From positions 1-40,547 of the forward strand of contig DGPA01000005.1 of assembly GCA_002389505.1 (NCBI GenBank): a DNA stretch of 40,547 nt, in the 5' to 3' direction. The DNA comes from Halieaceae bacterium UBA4452. Lineage in GTDB: Bacteria; Pseudomonadota; Gammaproteobacteria; Pseudomonadales; Halieaceae. The notes under the pieces were generated by a model. It had not been told where the DNA came from. It did not search any database and saw only the letters and a program-made list of their open reading frames with translations. The position numbers were made by a program, and so were the translations under genes. Shown in pieces: positions 24,198-33,649 of this stretch; within the stretch, counting starts at the first letter, position 1, and the number at the start of each line of letters is the position of its first letter.

Positions 24198-26519
24198 ATG
24201 AAAATTGCCTGTCTAGGTGGAGGGCCCGCGGGCCTGTATTTTGGTATCAGCATGAAACTGCGCAATCCAGAGCATGAAATCGATCTCTATGAGCGTAATC
24301 GGCCCGATGATACCTTCGGTTGGGGGGTGGTCTTTTCCGATCAAACCGTCGACAACCTGATGGCTAACGACCCGGTTAGCGCCAAAACGACTATTGACGA
24401 ATTCATTCATTGGAATCTCATTGATTGCTATGTTAACGGTGAAGTTGAGCGCTCCGACGGACACGGTTTCATTGGCTTAGGCCGCAAACGCTTTCTTCAG
24501 TTGCTGCATGCCCGGGCTGAGGAGTTGGGGGTTCGACTTCATTTTGAAAGCGAATTTCAACTCGAAGATTTGCACACGCGCTTTGCCGACGTTGATCTTA
24601 TTGTTGCCAGCGATGGTCTAAATTCGAAGATTCGCAACGCTTATCCGGAAACCTTCGAAACCTCCATCACCACCAGACCCAATAAATTCGTGTGGCTCGG
24701 CACTCATCAAACCTTTAGCGATGCATTTACCTTTATTTTTGAAAAAACTGAGCACGGTTGGATTTGGGTGCACGCCTACCAATTCGACGCAAACACCTCA
24801 ACCTTTATTGTAGAAACCACCCCTGAGGTTTATGACGCCTTTGGCTTTGAGCACATGAGCCATGAGGAGAGTGCGGAGACCTGTCGGAAAATTTTTGAAA
24901 ACTATCTGGGTGGTCATACCTTAATGAGCAATGCGGCCCACGTCCGAGGCTCAGCATGGATTAGCTTTCCGGCTGTCTACTGCGACAACTGGATCAAAGA
25001 TAATCGCGTGGTGCTGATTGGTGACGCGGCGCATACCGCCCATTTTTCTATCGGGTCAGGCACCAAGCTTGGACTGGAGGATGCCATTTCCCTTGCTCAG
25101 CATCTGAATAGCGATACGCCAGTGCCCGAAGCACTCAGAGCCTATCAGGAAGAGCGCAAGGTCGATGTCATGCGGCTGCAAAATAGCGCCCATAACGCCA
25201 TGGTGTGGTTCGAGCATGTACCCCGCTACATCGAAGCCTTCGACCTCAAGCAGTTTAATTACTCTATGCTCACCCGCAGCCAGCGCGTTAGTCACGAAAA
25301 TCTACGTCTGCGCGACCCCGAATGGCTGGCCGGCATGGAAAAACACCTAGCGCAACGAGCTATCGGCGAGCATGTTAACGAACCGGTGCCACCCATGTTT
25401 CTGCCGTTTAAATTGCGCGATATGACCCTCAACAATCGTATCTGCGTATCACCCATGTGTATGTACAGTGCGACCGAGGGTATGCCCGATGATTGGCACC
25501 TCGTTCACTACGGTGCATTGGCCAAAGGGGGCGCAGCCCTTGTGTACACCGAAATGACTAACGTCAGTCCAGAGGCACGAATCACACCTGGGTGCACGGG
25601 GATATGGAGTGATGCCCAGCGCGACGCATGGGCCCGTATTGTCGATTTCACCCACCAACACAGCAGTGCCAAGATCGCCATGCAAATAGGCCATGCAGGG
25701 CCCAAGGGTGCCACCCTCGAACCCTGGAAGTGGGATCCGGCGATACTGGATGAACCGCTGCCGCAAGACGAGCAGTGGCCGCTGTTGTCTGCCAGCGCTA
25801 TACCCTTCGACAGCTATAGTCCAACACCTAGCGCCATGTCTCGAGAGGATATGGATCTAGTCCTTGCACAGCATGTTGCTGCTGCAGAGCGTGCTGAAGC
25901 AGCAGGATTCGATATGATCGAAATGCACGCTGCCCACGGGTACTTGCTGTCGTCCTTTATCACACCACTGCTCAATCAGCGTGACGATGAATATGGCGGC
26001 AGCTTGGAAAATCGCTTACGTTATCCGACCGAAGTTTGTCGGGCTATGCGCGCCGCTTGGCCCACGTCTAAGCCCATGTCGGTGCGTATATCGGCACATG
26101 ACTGGGTGGGCGAGATGGGTATTACTGAGGCACAGGCACTCGATATCGCCAAGGCATTTATTCATGCGGGCGCAGATATTATTAACGTATCTACCGGCAT
26201 GACCAGCCACAATGCAAAGCCCCAGCCAGGACGGATGTTCCAGACCCCCCTGTCGGATCTCATACGCAATGAAGGCGGCGTTGCCACCCTCGCGGTGGGC
26301 AATATCTATGACATTGATCACGTCAACAGTATTATCGCTGCGGGGCGTGCAGATTTAGTGTGTATGGCAAGACCTCACCTAGCAGATCCACAGTGGACAC
26401 TCCATGCGGCGGCGGAAACGGGCTACCAGGGCCCCGGCGTTAGCGAGTCACATCAATACTTTTTGGGGTATAGACAGCTGCACACCAACGCCCGGCGGGC
26501 AAGAGAGGCACAACAATGA
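24198..26519 (+). CDS. abmA: 2-aminobenzoyl-CoA monooxygenase/reductase (FAD hydroxylase-OYE fusion)
   Basis: 773 residues from the ATG at 24198 (CGGAGG 8 nt upstream; an upstream in-frame start adds 30 unrelated codons). Residues 1-390 are a single-component FAD hydroxylase: CLGGGPAGLYFG at the N-terminus and GDAAHTAHFSIGSGTKLGLEDA near residue 280. Residues 400-770 are an OYE-type reductase: FLPFKLRDMTLNNRICVSPMCMYSA, MQIGHAGPKG, IEMHAAHGYLLSSFITPLLNQR. This fusion is the architecture of the 87-kDa Azoarcus evansii enzyme, which hydroxylates 2-aminobenzoyl-CoA and reduces the ring to 2-amino-5-oxocyclohex-1-ene-1-carbonyl-CoA without ring cleavage. Databases often name it bifunctional salicylyl-CoA 5-hydroxylase/oxidoreductase. 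First gene of a four-gene operon; its stop overlaps the SDR start (ATGA). Confidence 0.9.
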   Translation: MKIACLGGGPAGLYFGISMKLRNPEHEIDLYERNRPDDTFGWGVVFSDQTVDNLMANDPVSAKTTIDEFIHWNLIDCYVNGEVERSDGHGFIGLGRKRFLQLLHARAEELGVRLHFESEFQLEDLHTRFADVDLIVASDGLNSKIRNAYPETFETSITTRPNKFVWLGTHQTFSDAFTFIFEKTEHGWIWVHAYQFDANTSTFIVETTPEVYDAFGFEHMSHEESAETCRKIFENYLGGHTLMSNAAHVRGSAWISFPAVYCDNWIKDNRVVLIGDAAHTAHFSIGSGTKLGLEDAISLAQHLNSDTPVPEALRAYQEERKVDVMRLQNSAHNAMVWFEHVPRYIEAFDLKQFNYSMLTRSQRVSHENLRLRDPEWLAGMEKHLAQRAIGEHVNEPVPPMFLPFKLRDMTLNNRICVSPMCMYSATEGMPDDWHLVHYGALAKGGAALVYTEMTNVSPEARITPGCTGIWSDAQRDAWARIVDFTHQHSSAKIAMQIGHAGPKGATLEPWKWDPAILDEPLPQDEQWPLLSASAIPFDSYSPTPSAMSREDMDLVLAQHVAAAERAEAAGFDMIEMHAAHGYLLSSFITPLLNQRDDEYGGSLENRLRYPTEVCRAMRAAWPTSKPMSVRISAHDWVGEMGITEAQALDIAKAFIHAGADIINVSTGMTSHNAKPQPGRMFQTPLSDLIRNEGGVATLAVGNIYDIDHVNSIIAAGRADLVCMARPHLADPQWTLHAAAETGYQGPGVSESHQYFLGYRQLHTNARRAREAQQ

Positions 26520-27271
26520 CTCGGCATGCCCTCGTCACAGGGGCAGGCAGTGGTATTGGCGCAGCCATTGCGACAGCGCTACACGGTAGTGGATATGCCG
26601 TCACCCTCATCGGTCGACGAAAAGCGCCGTTAACCGTTCTGGCCGATACCCTGGGCGAGCATACCTATGTGCACCCCTGCGATATCACTGATCGCGTCCA
26701 AGTCAATGACGCCGTTGAAGCCGCCAACCAGCATCTGGGTGATATTGATGTGCTGGTGAATTGTGCCGGTATGGCACCCAGCGCACCGTTTCATAAAATA
26801 ACCTGTGAGGATTGGCAGGCCACCTTCAACCTAAACGTCAATGGCGTTTTTCACTGCACCCAGGCTGTACTCTCAGCCATGCGGGCACGCCAGAATGGAC
26901 GAGTTATCAATATTGCCAGCACTGGCGCACTCAAAGGTTATTCTTACGTTGCAGGTTACGTAGCGTCAAAGCACGCCGTCCTCGGCCTGACTCGGGCCCT
27001 CGCTCTGGAAGTCGCTAACCAAGGAATCACCGTTAACGCCATCTGCCCAGGGTATACCAATACCGCGATTATTCAGCAATCGGTAGCGACCATCGCCAAA
27101 AAAACCGGTCGCACCCTCGACGCCGCTCTTAACCATTTCACCGACTGCAATCCAATGGGTCGACTCATTGAACCCCACGAAGTCGCCGCCGCAGTGCTAT
27201 GGTTGGCGAGCGACGCCGCCGCCTGTGTCAATGGCCAGGCCATTGCCCTTGATGGCGGAGAAACGTCCTAA
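26516..27271 (+). CDS. short-chain dehydrogenase/reductase, probable 3-hydroxyacyl-CoA dehydrogenase
   Basis: A 251-residue Rossmann SDR. NAD(P)-binding TGAGSGIGAAIA is at residues 8-19, NCAGMAPSAP near 82, catalytic Ser in NIASTGALKG near 137, and Tyr/Lys in YVAGYVASKHAV near 150. The C-terminus VNGQAIALDGG is typical. It is translationally coupled to the monooxygenase (4-bp overlap) and 12 bp ahead of the crotonase. The Azoarcus cluster also carries genes for three beta-oxidation enzymes after the monooxygenase, and this fits the hydroxyacyl-CoA dehydrogenase role on an alicyclic substrate. The exact substrate is inferred. Confidence 0.85.
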   Translation: MTRHALVTGAGSGIGAAIATALHGSGYAVTLIGRRKAPLTVLADTLGEHTYVHPCDITDRVQVNDAVEAANQHLGDIDVLVNCAGMAPSAPFHKITCEDWQATFNLNVNGVFHCTQAVLSAMRARQNGRVINIASTGALKGYSYVAGYVASKHAVLGLTRALALEVANQGITVNAICPGYTNTAIIQQSVATIAKKTGRTLDAALNHFTDCNPMGRLIEPHEVAAAVLWLASDAAACVNGQAIALDGGETS

Positions 27272-27283
27272 CACGAGGTCACT

Positions 27284-28096
27284 ATGCAAACGACGACAAT
27301 GACTGACTATCAAGCGCAGCACTTTCTCTGGGCGACCAGCGACGGTGTTGCCACCATCACCTTAAATCGCCCCGAGCGAAAAAATCCGCTGACCTTTGAA
27401 TCCTACGCGGAGCTGCGAGATTTATTTCGCTCACTCACCTACGCCGATGATGTACATGCGGTTGTCATCCAAGGCGCCGGGGGTAATTTTTGCTCAGGCG
27501 GCGATGTCCATGAAATCATCGGTCCACTGACGACAATGAACATGGTGGACTTACTGGCCTTCACGCGCATGACTGGGGACTTAGTGAAAGCCATGCGCGC
27601 TTGTCGTCAACCGATTATCAGTGCGGTTGAGGGGGTTTGTGCAGGCGCCGGTGCTATTATTGCCATGGCCAGCGATCTCCGCTACGCAAGCGCCAATACC
27701 AAAGTCGCTTTTTTGTTCAACAAGGTGGGGCTGGCGGGGTGTGATATGGGCGCCTGCTCGCTATTACCCCGACTCATTGGTCAAGGCAGGGCCAGTGAGC
27801 TGTTGTATCTCGGTCGCTCAATGAATGCCGAAGAAGGTGAACGCTGGGGGTTTTTTAATGGGATTGACGATGAGCCTAAGACCAGTGCTAAGCAGGTAGC
27901 CGAGCGGATTGTCGCCGGCCCGACCTTTGCCAACGGCATCACCAAAAATCAGCTGCATCAGCAGTGGAATATGTCGGTGGACCAAGCTATCGAGAGCGAA
28001 GCCCAAGCACAGGCTATTTGCATGCAAGGGCAAGATTTCCACCGTGCCTATAACGCCTTCGTGAATAAGGAAAAGCCGGTATTTAAGGGTGATTAA
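27284..28096 (+). CDS. enoyl-CoA hydratase/isomerase (crotonase) family protein
   Basis: 270 residues with GAGG shortly before the ATG. The CoA-binding and oxyanion-hole segments NFCSGGDVHEI (near residue 70) and CAGAGAIIAMASDLRYA (near 120) are clear. The second catalytic segment reads GLAGCDMGACSLLPRLIG, with an Asp near the place of one hydratase Glu, so it may be a hydrolase or lyase instead of a simple hydratase. In aryl/alicyclic-CoA pathways crotonases also open rings (BadI and oxepin-type enzymes), which is a real alternative here. It lies between the SDR and the acyl-CoA dehydrogenase in one operon. Confidence 0.85.
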   Translation: MQTTTMTDYQAQHFLWATSDGVATITLNRPERKNPLTFESYAELRDLFRSLTYADDVHAVVIQGAGGNFCSGGDVHEIIGPLTTMNMVDLLAFTRMTGDLVKAMRACRQPIISAVEGVCAGAGAIIAMASDLRYASANTKVAFLFNKVGLAGCDMGACSLLPRLIGQGRASELLYLGRSMNAEEGERWGFFNGIDDEPKTSAKQVAERIVAGPTFANGITKNQLHQQWNMSVDQAIESEAQAQAICMQGQDFHRAYNAFVNKEKPVFKGD

Positions 28097-28160
28097 CCAC
28101 CGCTTCACCCAATGAAAAGCGCCGGATGTCAATGACGGCACCAATGACTGGACGTGCATT

Positions 28161-29336
28161 ATGAGCGAGAAAACCTACTTACACTGGCCATTTTTTGAGG
28201 CCCATCATCGAGATCTTGAGGCCACGCTCGAGCAATGGGCCTGTGAGCATATGACAGCACTAGTGGCCAATGAACATGATGACCTCGATGGCACCTGTCG
28301 GCGCTTGGTCCAAGCGCTGGGTGAGGCGGGTTTCACCGGCTATGCAGTACCCGCTAGTGGTGGTGGCAATCTCGACAAGCTCGATGTCAGGTGTCTATGT
28401 CTCATCCGCGAAACCCTAGCACGGCATAGTGCACTGGCGGACTTTGCCTTTGCTATGCAAGGTTTAGGCAGTGGCCCTATCTCACTGTTTGGCAATAACC
28501 AGCAGCAGAGCCGCTATCTACCTCGGGTCGCTGCTGGCGAGCAAATCAGCGCCTTTGCCTTGTCAGAGCCCAATGCGGGCTCCGATGTAGCGGCCATGGC
28601 TTGCGTTGCTCAGCGCGATGGCGATGAGTTCATTCTAAATGGAACCAAAACGTGGATTTCCAATGCTGGCATTGCGGATTTTTATACGGTTTTTGCACGC
28701 ACTGACGACAGCGGCGGCGCTCGGGGCATCAGCTGCTTCATTGTTGATGCCAACACGCCTGGTTTTGAGGTCACCGAACGGATTGATCTGGTTGCGCCGC
28801 ATCCTCTCGGTACGTTGGAATTCACACACTGTCGAATCCCTGCGACACAGCAGGTTGGCATCGAAGGAAAAGGGTTTGGTATTGCCATGGCCACTCTCGA
28901 TGTATTCCGCTCGACGGTCGCAGCGGCGGCACTGGGAATGGCCCGACGCGCACTGGATGAAACCCTCGATTACACCAACGTCCGAGAAATGTTTGGCGGT
29001 AAGTTGGGTGATTTACAATTGGTGCAAGCCAAAATAGGTGAAATGGCGTTAGGGGTCGATGCCAGTGCGTTATTGGTCTACCGCGCGGCCTGGACGAAGG
29101 ACTGCGCCGCCGAGCGAGTGACCCGAGAGGCGGCTATGGCTAAATACCACGCGACGGAGACAGCACAGCAAGTCATCGACGCTGCCGTACAATTACATGG
29201 CGGCAAGGGCGTGACCAAAGGCTATATCGTAGAGTCCCTGTACCGAGATATCCGCGCTCTGCGCATTTACGAGGGTGCCAGCGAGGTGCAGACCACCATT
29301 ATTGCCAGCCAGACTGCACTAAACCACCGGTCGTGA
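28161..29336 (+). CDS. acyl-CoA dehydrogenase of the 2-aminobenzoyl-CoA operon
   Basis: 391 residues. The FAD fold is shown by FALSEPNAGSDVAAM (near residue 135), KTWISNAGIADFYTVFA and the C-terminal YEGASEVQ with catalytic Glu371, the usual position, unlike the isovaleryl-CoA enzyme upstream in this window. The ribosome-binding site is weak and the gap to the crotonase is 64 bp, but the direction is the same. It probably desaturates an alicyclic or ring-opened acyl-CoA made after the monooxygenase. The assignment to the pathway is by position and by the beta-oxidation genes described for Azoarcus evansii. Confidence 0.87.
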   Translation: MSEKTYLHWPFFEAHHRDLEATLEQWACEHMTALVANEHDDLDGTCRRLVQALGEAGFTGYAVPASGGGNLDKLDVRCLCLIRETLARHSALADFAFAMQGLGSGPISLFGNNQQQSRYLPRVAAGEQISAFALSEPNAGSDVAAMACVAQRDGDEFILNGTKTWISNAGIADFYTVFARTDDSGGARGISCFIVDANTPGFEVTERIDLVAPHPLGTLEFTHCRIPATQQVGIEGKGFGIAMATLDVFRSTVAAAALGMARRALDETLDYTNVREMFGGKLGDLQLVQAKIGEMALGVDASALLVYRAAWTKDCAAERVTREAAMAKYHATETAQQVIDAAVQLHGGKGVTKGYIVESLYRDIRALRIYEGASEVQTTIIASQTALNHRS

Positions 29337-29363
29337 AGACAAGCACCTGCTCATAGAGCGCTG

Positions 29364-29885
29364 TCAGACAGCCATGCGCAGCTTGCCTAAATAATCCATT
29401 TTACCCAGGGGCACGCCCTGCTGACGCAAAATACTGTAGGTGGTGGTAGCGTGGAAGTAAAAGTTGGGCAGAGAAAACGACAGCAAGAACTCATCTGACG
29501 TAAACGGCAGTTCAGTTTTTCCAAATTTAAACAGCATAGATCGCCCACTCAGGGCATTCACCGACGACTCATCGAGACTTTGGCAGTAAGCAATCGCCTC
29601 GTCCACGAGCGCCTGTAGATCTCCGTAGCTTAGAGAACCTAAGCTAGGCGGCGGTTCGAATAGGCCATGGGTTAGCCCTTTAAGGGCACCCAGCGAATGA
29701 TGCCAAACGGAAATCACCTGAAAGCTGAAGGGCAACATGTCCTCGTGGATTTTAACGTTGGCCAGTTCACTCAACTCCATACCTGACTCAGCGGCATGAG
29801 CGACACCGCGCTCCATGGCCTGCTTCACCCCACCCAACACTTGCAGGTAACTGCTAACGCTACTGTTATAAAAGTTCAAACTCAT
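29364..29885 (-). CDS. DUF1993 family protein
   Basis: 173 residues from the ATG at 29885, chosen because AGGA stands 7 nt upstream; the longer frame adds eight codons. All-helical, no signal peptide or membrane segment. SVSSYLQVLGGVKQAMERG at the N-terminus and NFYFHATTTYSILRQQGVPLGKMDYLG at the C-terminus are typical of DUF1993 proteins, which resemble the DinB/four-helix-bundle fold with possible metal-binding His. The function is unknown. It is convergent with the acyl-CoA dehydrogenase and divergent from the MaoC pair, thus not in either operon. Confidence 0.8.
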   Translation of the reverse strand: MSLNFYNSSVSSYLQVLGGVKQAMERGVAHAAESGMELSELANVKIHEDMLPFSFQVISVWHHSLGALKGLTHGLFEPPPSLGSLSYGDLQALVDEAIAYCQSLDESSVNALSGRSMLFKFGKTELPFTSDEFLLSFSLPNFYFHATTTYSILRQQGVPLGKMDYLGKLRMAV

Positions 29886-30153
29886 GCTCATATCCTCACT
29901 GTGCAACACAACGTCAGTGGCCGCTTACTGGCCCCTCATTCAACAGCGCATCCTAGGCCTAAGCGCCATCCATCACAAGCGACGACTGACCATTCTTTGC
30001 TTGCTCAACAGTAACCCTGTCCACATCAATGATTCGTTGTACACTATCAGTCCTACAGAATCGTGGTTAAGCTCTACCCTGCATCAAATACAATTATCGC
30101 CATCGGTTAATCGTTATCCAGCGTTATCTATCCAATAACAGAGTGACCTCCCA

Positions 30154-30591
30154 ATGAAGAGCAAGGAACATGTGCTATCCCGGCAGGACATCACTGGCTA
30201 TGCCAAGGCCTTCGACCCACAGCCTTACCATCTCGATGAAGCGGCCGCTCAAGCCTCGATTTTTGGTGGTTTGTGCGCTAGCGGCTGGCAAGTGGCGGCA
30301 CTGGGGACACGACTCATTGGTGAAGCACTGCTAACAGCCGACATTGCTTTTGTCGATATTACCCGTGTTGACGAGTTACGCTGGAAGCGACCTTCCTTTG
30401 TGGACACGGCATTGGCGGCCCGCATTGAGCAGTACAAACTAACATCAGGCAGCGCTATTCCCTGTTGTGATACGGCTCATTTGTCGGTGACACTGATCAA
30501 CCACGAAGACCAAGTCGTGGCTGAGCTTCAATGCCAGGTAGCGATTGATCAGCGAGGCATGGCCGGGCTTGCCCAAGAGCGTTCCTCATGA
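30154..30591 (+). CDS. MaoC-like enoyl-CoA hydratase, catalytic subunit of a pair
   Basis: A 145-residue single hot-dog protein. YAKAFDPQPYHLDEAAAQ holds the hydratase pair Asp21 and His26, followed by FGGLCASGWQVAA, the usual MaoC helix. Its last 4 bp overlap the start of a second hot-dog gene (ATGA), suggesting fixed 1:1 synthesis and a heteromer. It would hydrate an unsaturated acyl-CoA, probably in the 2-aminobenzoyl-CoA route given the neighbours. The CoA substrate is unknown. Confidence 0.85.
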   Translation: MKSKEHVLSRQDITGYAKAFDPQPYHLDEAAAQASIFGGLCASGWQVAALGTRLIGEALLTADIAFVDITRVDELRWKRPSFVDTALAARIEQYKLTSGSAIPCCDTAHLSVTLINHEDQVVAELQCQVAIDQRGMAGLAQERSS

Positions 30592-31082
30592 CAACGCTGT
30601 ATTTACGCAATCGCTGGTTTGAGGATCTGCCTGTCGGAGAATTCCACGTCTTCGGCAGCCATACTTTCAGCGAGTTAGAAATGATCACCTTTGCACGACA
30701 GTTCTCTCCCAGACCTGAGTACACCGATGCTGAGCAGGCCCGTCACCTACGTTTTCGTGGTCTCATTGCCGCGCCTTGGCATATCAACGCCATGTGGATG
30801 CGTAAAATGGTCGACTATATGGAAATCTACGCCCAGGGCGTGAATGATGGTCGACGCAATGGCGCAGGGGTGGCATTACAAAACCTCGAGTGGTTTGAAC
30901 CCGTCAGGCCAGGTCACTCCATTACCTACACCTATGAAATTATTGCTAAGTCAGATGGAGTCATTCGCGACCGATGGGGAAGTATTCGCAGTCGCAATGA
31001 GGCGTTTAACCAATACGGCAATAAAGTCATGTCCTTTGAAATCGATATCCTCGCTGAACGAAGTCACTCACCGACCGTCTAG
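30588..31082 (+). CDS. MaoC-like protein lacking the catalytic Asp/His, probable partner subunit
   Basis: 164 residues, hot-dog fold. The motif region reads FARQFSPRPEYTDAEQ: the catalytic Asp and His of its upstream partner (FDPQPYH) are replaced by Ser40 and Tyr45. The rest, GLIAAPWHINAMWMRKMVDY and ALQNLEWFEPVRPGHSITY, keeps the family frame. A paired active and inactive MaoC is known from heteromeric steroid hydratases (ChsH1-ChsH2), and the 4-bp overlap supports such a complex. It may instead be a CoA-binding protein with another activity. Confidence 0.8.
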   Translation: MTTLYLRNRWFEDLPVGEFHVFGSHTFSELEMITFARQFSPRPEYTDAEQARHLRFRGLIAAPWHINAMWMRKMVDYMEIYAQGVNDGRRNGAGVALQNLEWFEPVRPGHSITYTYEIIAKSDGVIRDRWGSIRSRNEAFNQYGNKVMSFEIDILAERSHSPTV

Positions 31083-31113
31083 CACCGTATCTGATCTTGC
31101 CGCGCGCGCGCTG

Positions 31114-32139
31114 TCACATTATTGAGGACGAATAGACCAGCACGAAACTGAGCATAATCAAGGCAATAAACATGGTCTCAGCGACCATCAGAATCATTGG
31201 ACGCAGACCGACACTGCCCAATTCCTTCAGCGATGTGCGAACCCCTAGTGCAGCAATCGCAATGAGCAGTAACCATGAAGCGCTCGCCGCGGCACTGTCC
31301 ACCAATGGAGCGGGTAGGAGGTTGACGCTATTGACTAAAAACAACACGACAAAACCCACAAGAAACCAAGGGATTGGAGGCGCCAACACCGTGTTATCTT
31401 GCGCTTTGTGCAGACCTCGACGAACCAGCAGACCGATCACCATCACCACCGGCACGAGCATGGCAACCCGTAATAATTTTACAAAAGTGCTTAAATCACC
31501 GACCTCGGCAGACACGCTATAGCCAGCCCCCACCACCTGAGCAACGTCATGAATAGTGGCACCAAGGAACAAGCCTGTAGCGCTCTCGCTGAGAGCAAAG
31601 GCATGACTGATCAAGGGATATATGACCATAGCCATGGTGCTCAGGGTGGTGACGCCAATAACGGTAAACAGCGTATCTTTGCGCTGCTGGCCGTCTCCGG
31701 GAAAAACGCTGCTGATCGCCATAGCCGCCGAGGCACCACAAATACCCACCGCACCGCCCGTTAGCAGGCCCAGTCGGGTACTCAGACCTAATAATCGCGC
31801 CATGACCACACCGAAACCCAAGGTCATCAATACCGCACTACAAACGGCAATAATAGGCAGCCATCCCAGAGACACCACATCATTAACCGTTATTCTAAGG
31901 CCTAGCAGTGCAACGCCCAGCCGCAAAACCGTCGATGCCGCCCACTCGATGCCCGGTAAAATCTTAGGGCTGTCCCCAAGAAAATTAACGGCCAATCCCA
32001 TTAACAGCGCCATCAACATCGCTGGCGCTCCATAGCGCATGGAAAGAAACGTAGCTGCCATGGCGATCATCGCCGCAACGCCCATCCCCGGCCAGTAGCT
32101 AGACCAGTCCAGCACGATGGCTTTCACAAAGCGCGTCAT
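31114..32139 (-). CDS. YeiH family (putative sulfate exporter) membrane protein
   Basis: 341 residues from the ATG at 32139, which has GAGGA about 11 nt upstream; a GTG six codons earlier is possible. About ten hydrophobic helices, for example MGVAAMIAMAATFLSM, GLAVNFLGDSPKILPGIEWAAS and LLTGGAVGICGASAAMAISS, match the Cons_hypoth698/YeiH family. The transported compound is not established; the sulfate name is putative. It starts 22 bp behind iorB on the same strand, so it is the last gene of the cyclase-iorA-iorB operon, and it could move an acid or anion of that pathway (inference). Confidence 0.85.
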   Translation of the reverse strand: MTRFVKAIVLDWSSYWPGMGVAAMIAMAATFLSMRYGAPAMLMALLMGLAVNFLGDSPKILPGIEWAASTVLRLGVALLGLRITVNDVVSLGWLPIIAVCSAVLMTLGFGVVMARLLGLSTRLGLLTGGAVGICGASAAMAISSVFPGDGQQRKDTLFTVIGVTTLSTMAMVIYPLISHAFALSESATGLFLGATIHDVAQVVGAGYSVSAEVGDLSTFVKLLRVAMLVPVVMVIGLLVRRGLHKAQDNTVLAPPIPWFLVGFVVLFLVNSVNLLPAPLVDSAAASASWLLLIAIAALGVRTSLKELGSVGLRPMILMVAETMFIALIMLSFVLVYSSSIM

Positions 32140-32161
32140 AACACCCGGCTTCCTCACAACA

Positions 32162-33649
32162 TCAAACCATGAACGACTTATTCGGTGGTGACAGAGCGAT
32201 CTGAAAAAGTTGATCGTCTGGCTGTGTCATCGCGGCGGAATAGAGCTTGCGTACCTGCTCCGATGTGCTGACTCCACCCCCTTCGACGCCGCCGATAATC
32301 GCCATCAACTGCGTCGTCGTCCGATGCCTGGTCGCACCATACCCTTTCACCATACGACCACAATCTGCTAGCGCTAAAGCAAGCGCGTCATCGGAGGCGC
32401 CGATCACGGCGTTGAACCAACGGTCAATCATTTGGTGCTCAAGGTAAAAACCCAAGGTCGCTCGCCGCCAATGACGGACACTGGCTAAGCCCCTCAGAAC
32501 AAGTTGCGTAGCAATGGTGTCAGTCCGGAGTTTCCGTGGACCTAGCACGGCAGTCAGCAGCCGACGAGAGATAGCCGAGTTCACGAGCCATCGACCGATC
32601 GGCGTTGGCAACATGGCGGCGACCTCCTCTACGCGTGGGTGAAAAAACTCGGTTACCTTCAATAGTTGATTCGGTGCCGCCTTCACCTCCTCGCGAATGG
32701 ATGCTTCACGTTCCGGACGAAGCTTGAGTTGCGCCACCCGTGGGACATCTTCAAATGCCATCCATAGCGCCAGCCAGCGGGCTGCCTCGCTCGTGAGTTC
32801 ATAATGGCCAGCAGCGCTATCGCGCTCAACTAAGCGCACTACTCTGACTAAAAATTGCTGCGCGTAGCTGAGATCTTGGTAATCGACCAATCGCTGTGCA
32901 CCGTGATAACACACCTCGTGAATCGCAGGGGGCAATGCGGCGATTTGGGGAAGTAGGGTCGCACCCAGCTCAGAGCTCGGTTCGGGCAGTATAAATGGCG
33001 CGGGCTCATCACCCTCTAGGGGGATGCCATCATGGCGTTGTGCAGTCAAAAAACTGTCCTCAAACGCCGCCATGTTAGCGGTCGAGGCGCCGTTCCCAGC
33101 AACAATCTCCGCAAAGATGGCTTTATCAAAGGGCAGTACGCCGGCACCAGCAATGGCACCCAATAACCCCGCCGAAATAACCGTCCCATGACGCTTCACC
33201 AGCGTATCCACATTAAAAGACACGAACCGCTTTGAATAACGTTCGGCCAACTCAATGAGCATAGGGGTATCGATGGCACCGTCGGTGATAGCACTTTTTT
33301 CGGTGATACCAAAAACACGGTGGTCCGACGATATTAAGGTTGTTCGCTTGGGGGAAACAAACCCTCTACTGAGCATGCGGCCAGCCTCGGCAATCTCCGA
33401 TGTCACTGCAATATCAATATCGCCCTGAGAGGGAAATAGCGACAGTACGGGATCAGCGCCGGCATCTTCGCGACGTATAAATTCCAAGTAGTAAATAGTC
33501 GCGCCTGTGCGCTGGGCCACGCCTGCAAGGGACGTGCTTTGACAAAGCCAGCCACTGCGATCAGCGACCTCAATCAGCCAATTTGTCAGGACGCCGCCAC
33601 CCTCGCCTCCCAAGGCCGCAATCAGCATAGTGATAGGTCGATTGCTCAT
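32162..33649 (-). CDS. iorB: indolepyruvate-type 2-oxoacid:ferredoxin oxidoreductase, beta subunit
   Basis: 495 residues. Residues 1-190 form the gamma-type domain of 2-oxoacid oxidoreductases: MLIAALGGEGGGVLTNWLIE, then STSLAGVAQRTGATIYYLEF and later GAIAGAGVLPFDKAIF. The C-terminal 300 residues are the DUF6537-like extension seen in long bacterial IorB proteins. The ATG overlaps the end of iorA (ATGA), as expected for two subunits of one enzyme. Together they would cleave an aryl-2-oxoacid oxidatively to an aryl-acyl-CoA, CO2 and reduced ferredoxin. The symbol follows the family; the substrate here may be 2-aminophenylglyoxylate (isatinate) instead of indolepyruvate. Confidence 0.85.
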   Translation of the reverse strand: MSNRPITMLIAALGGEGGGVLTNWLIEVADRSGWLCQSTSLAGVAQRTGATIYYLEFIRREDAGADPVLSLFPSQGDIDIAVTSEIAEAGRMLSRGFVSPKRTTLISSDHRVFGITEKSAITDGAIDTPMLIELAERYSKRFVSFNVDTLVKRHGTVISAGLLGAIAGAGVLPFDKAIFAEIVAGNGASTANMAAFEDSFLTAQRHDGIPLEGDEPAPFILPEPSSELGATLLPQIAALPPAIHEVCYHGAQRLVDYQDLSYAQQFLVRVVRLVERDSAAGHYELTSEAARWLALWMAFEDVPRVAQLKLRPEREASIREEVKAAPNQLLKVTEFFHPRVEEVAAMLPTPIGRWLVNSAISRRLLTAVLGPRKLRTDTIATQLVLRGLASVRHWRRATLGFYLEHQMIDRWFNAVIGASDDALALALADCGRMVKGYGATRHRTTTQLMAIIGGVEGGGVSTSEQVRKLYSAAMTQPDDQLFQIALSPPNKSFMV

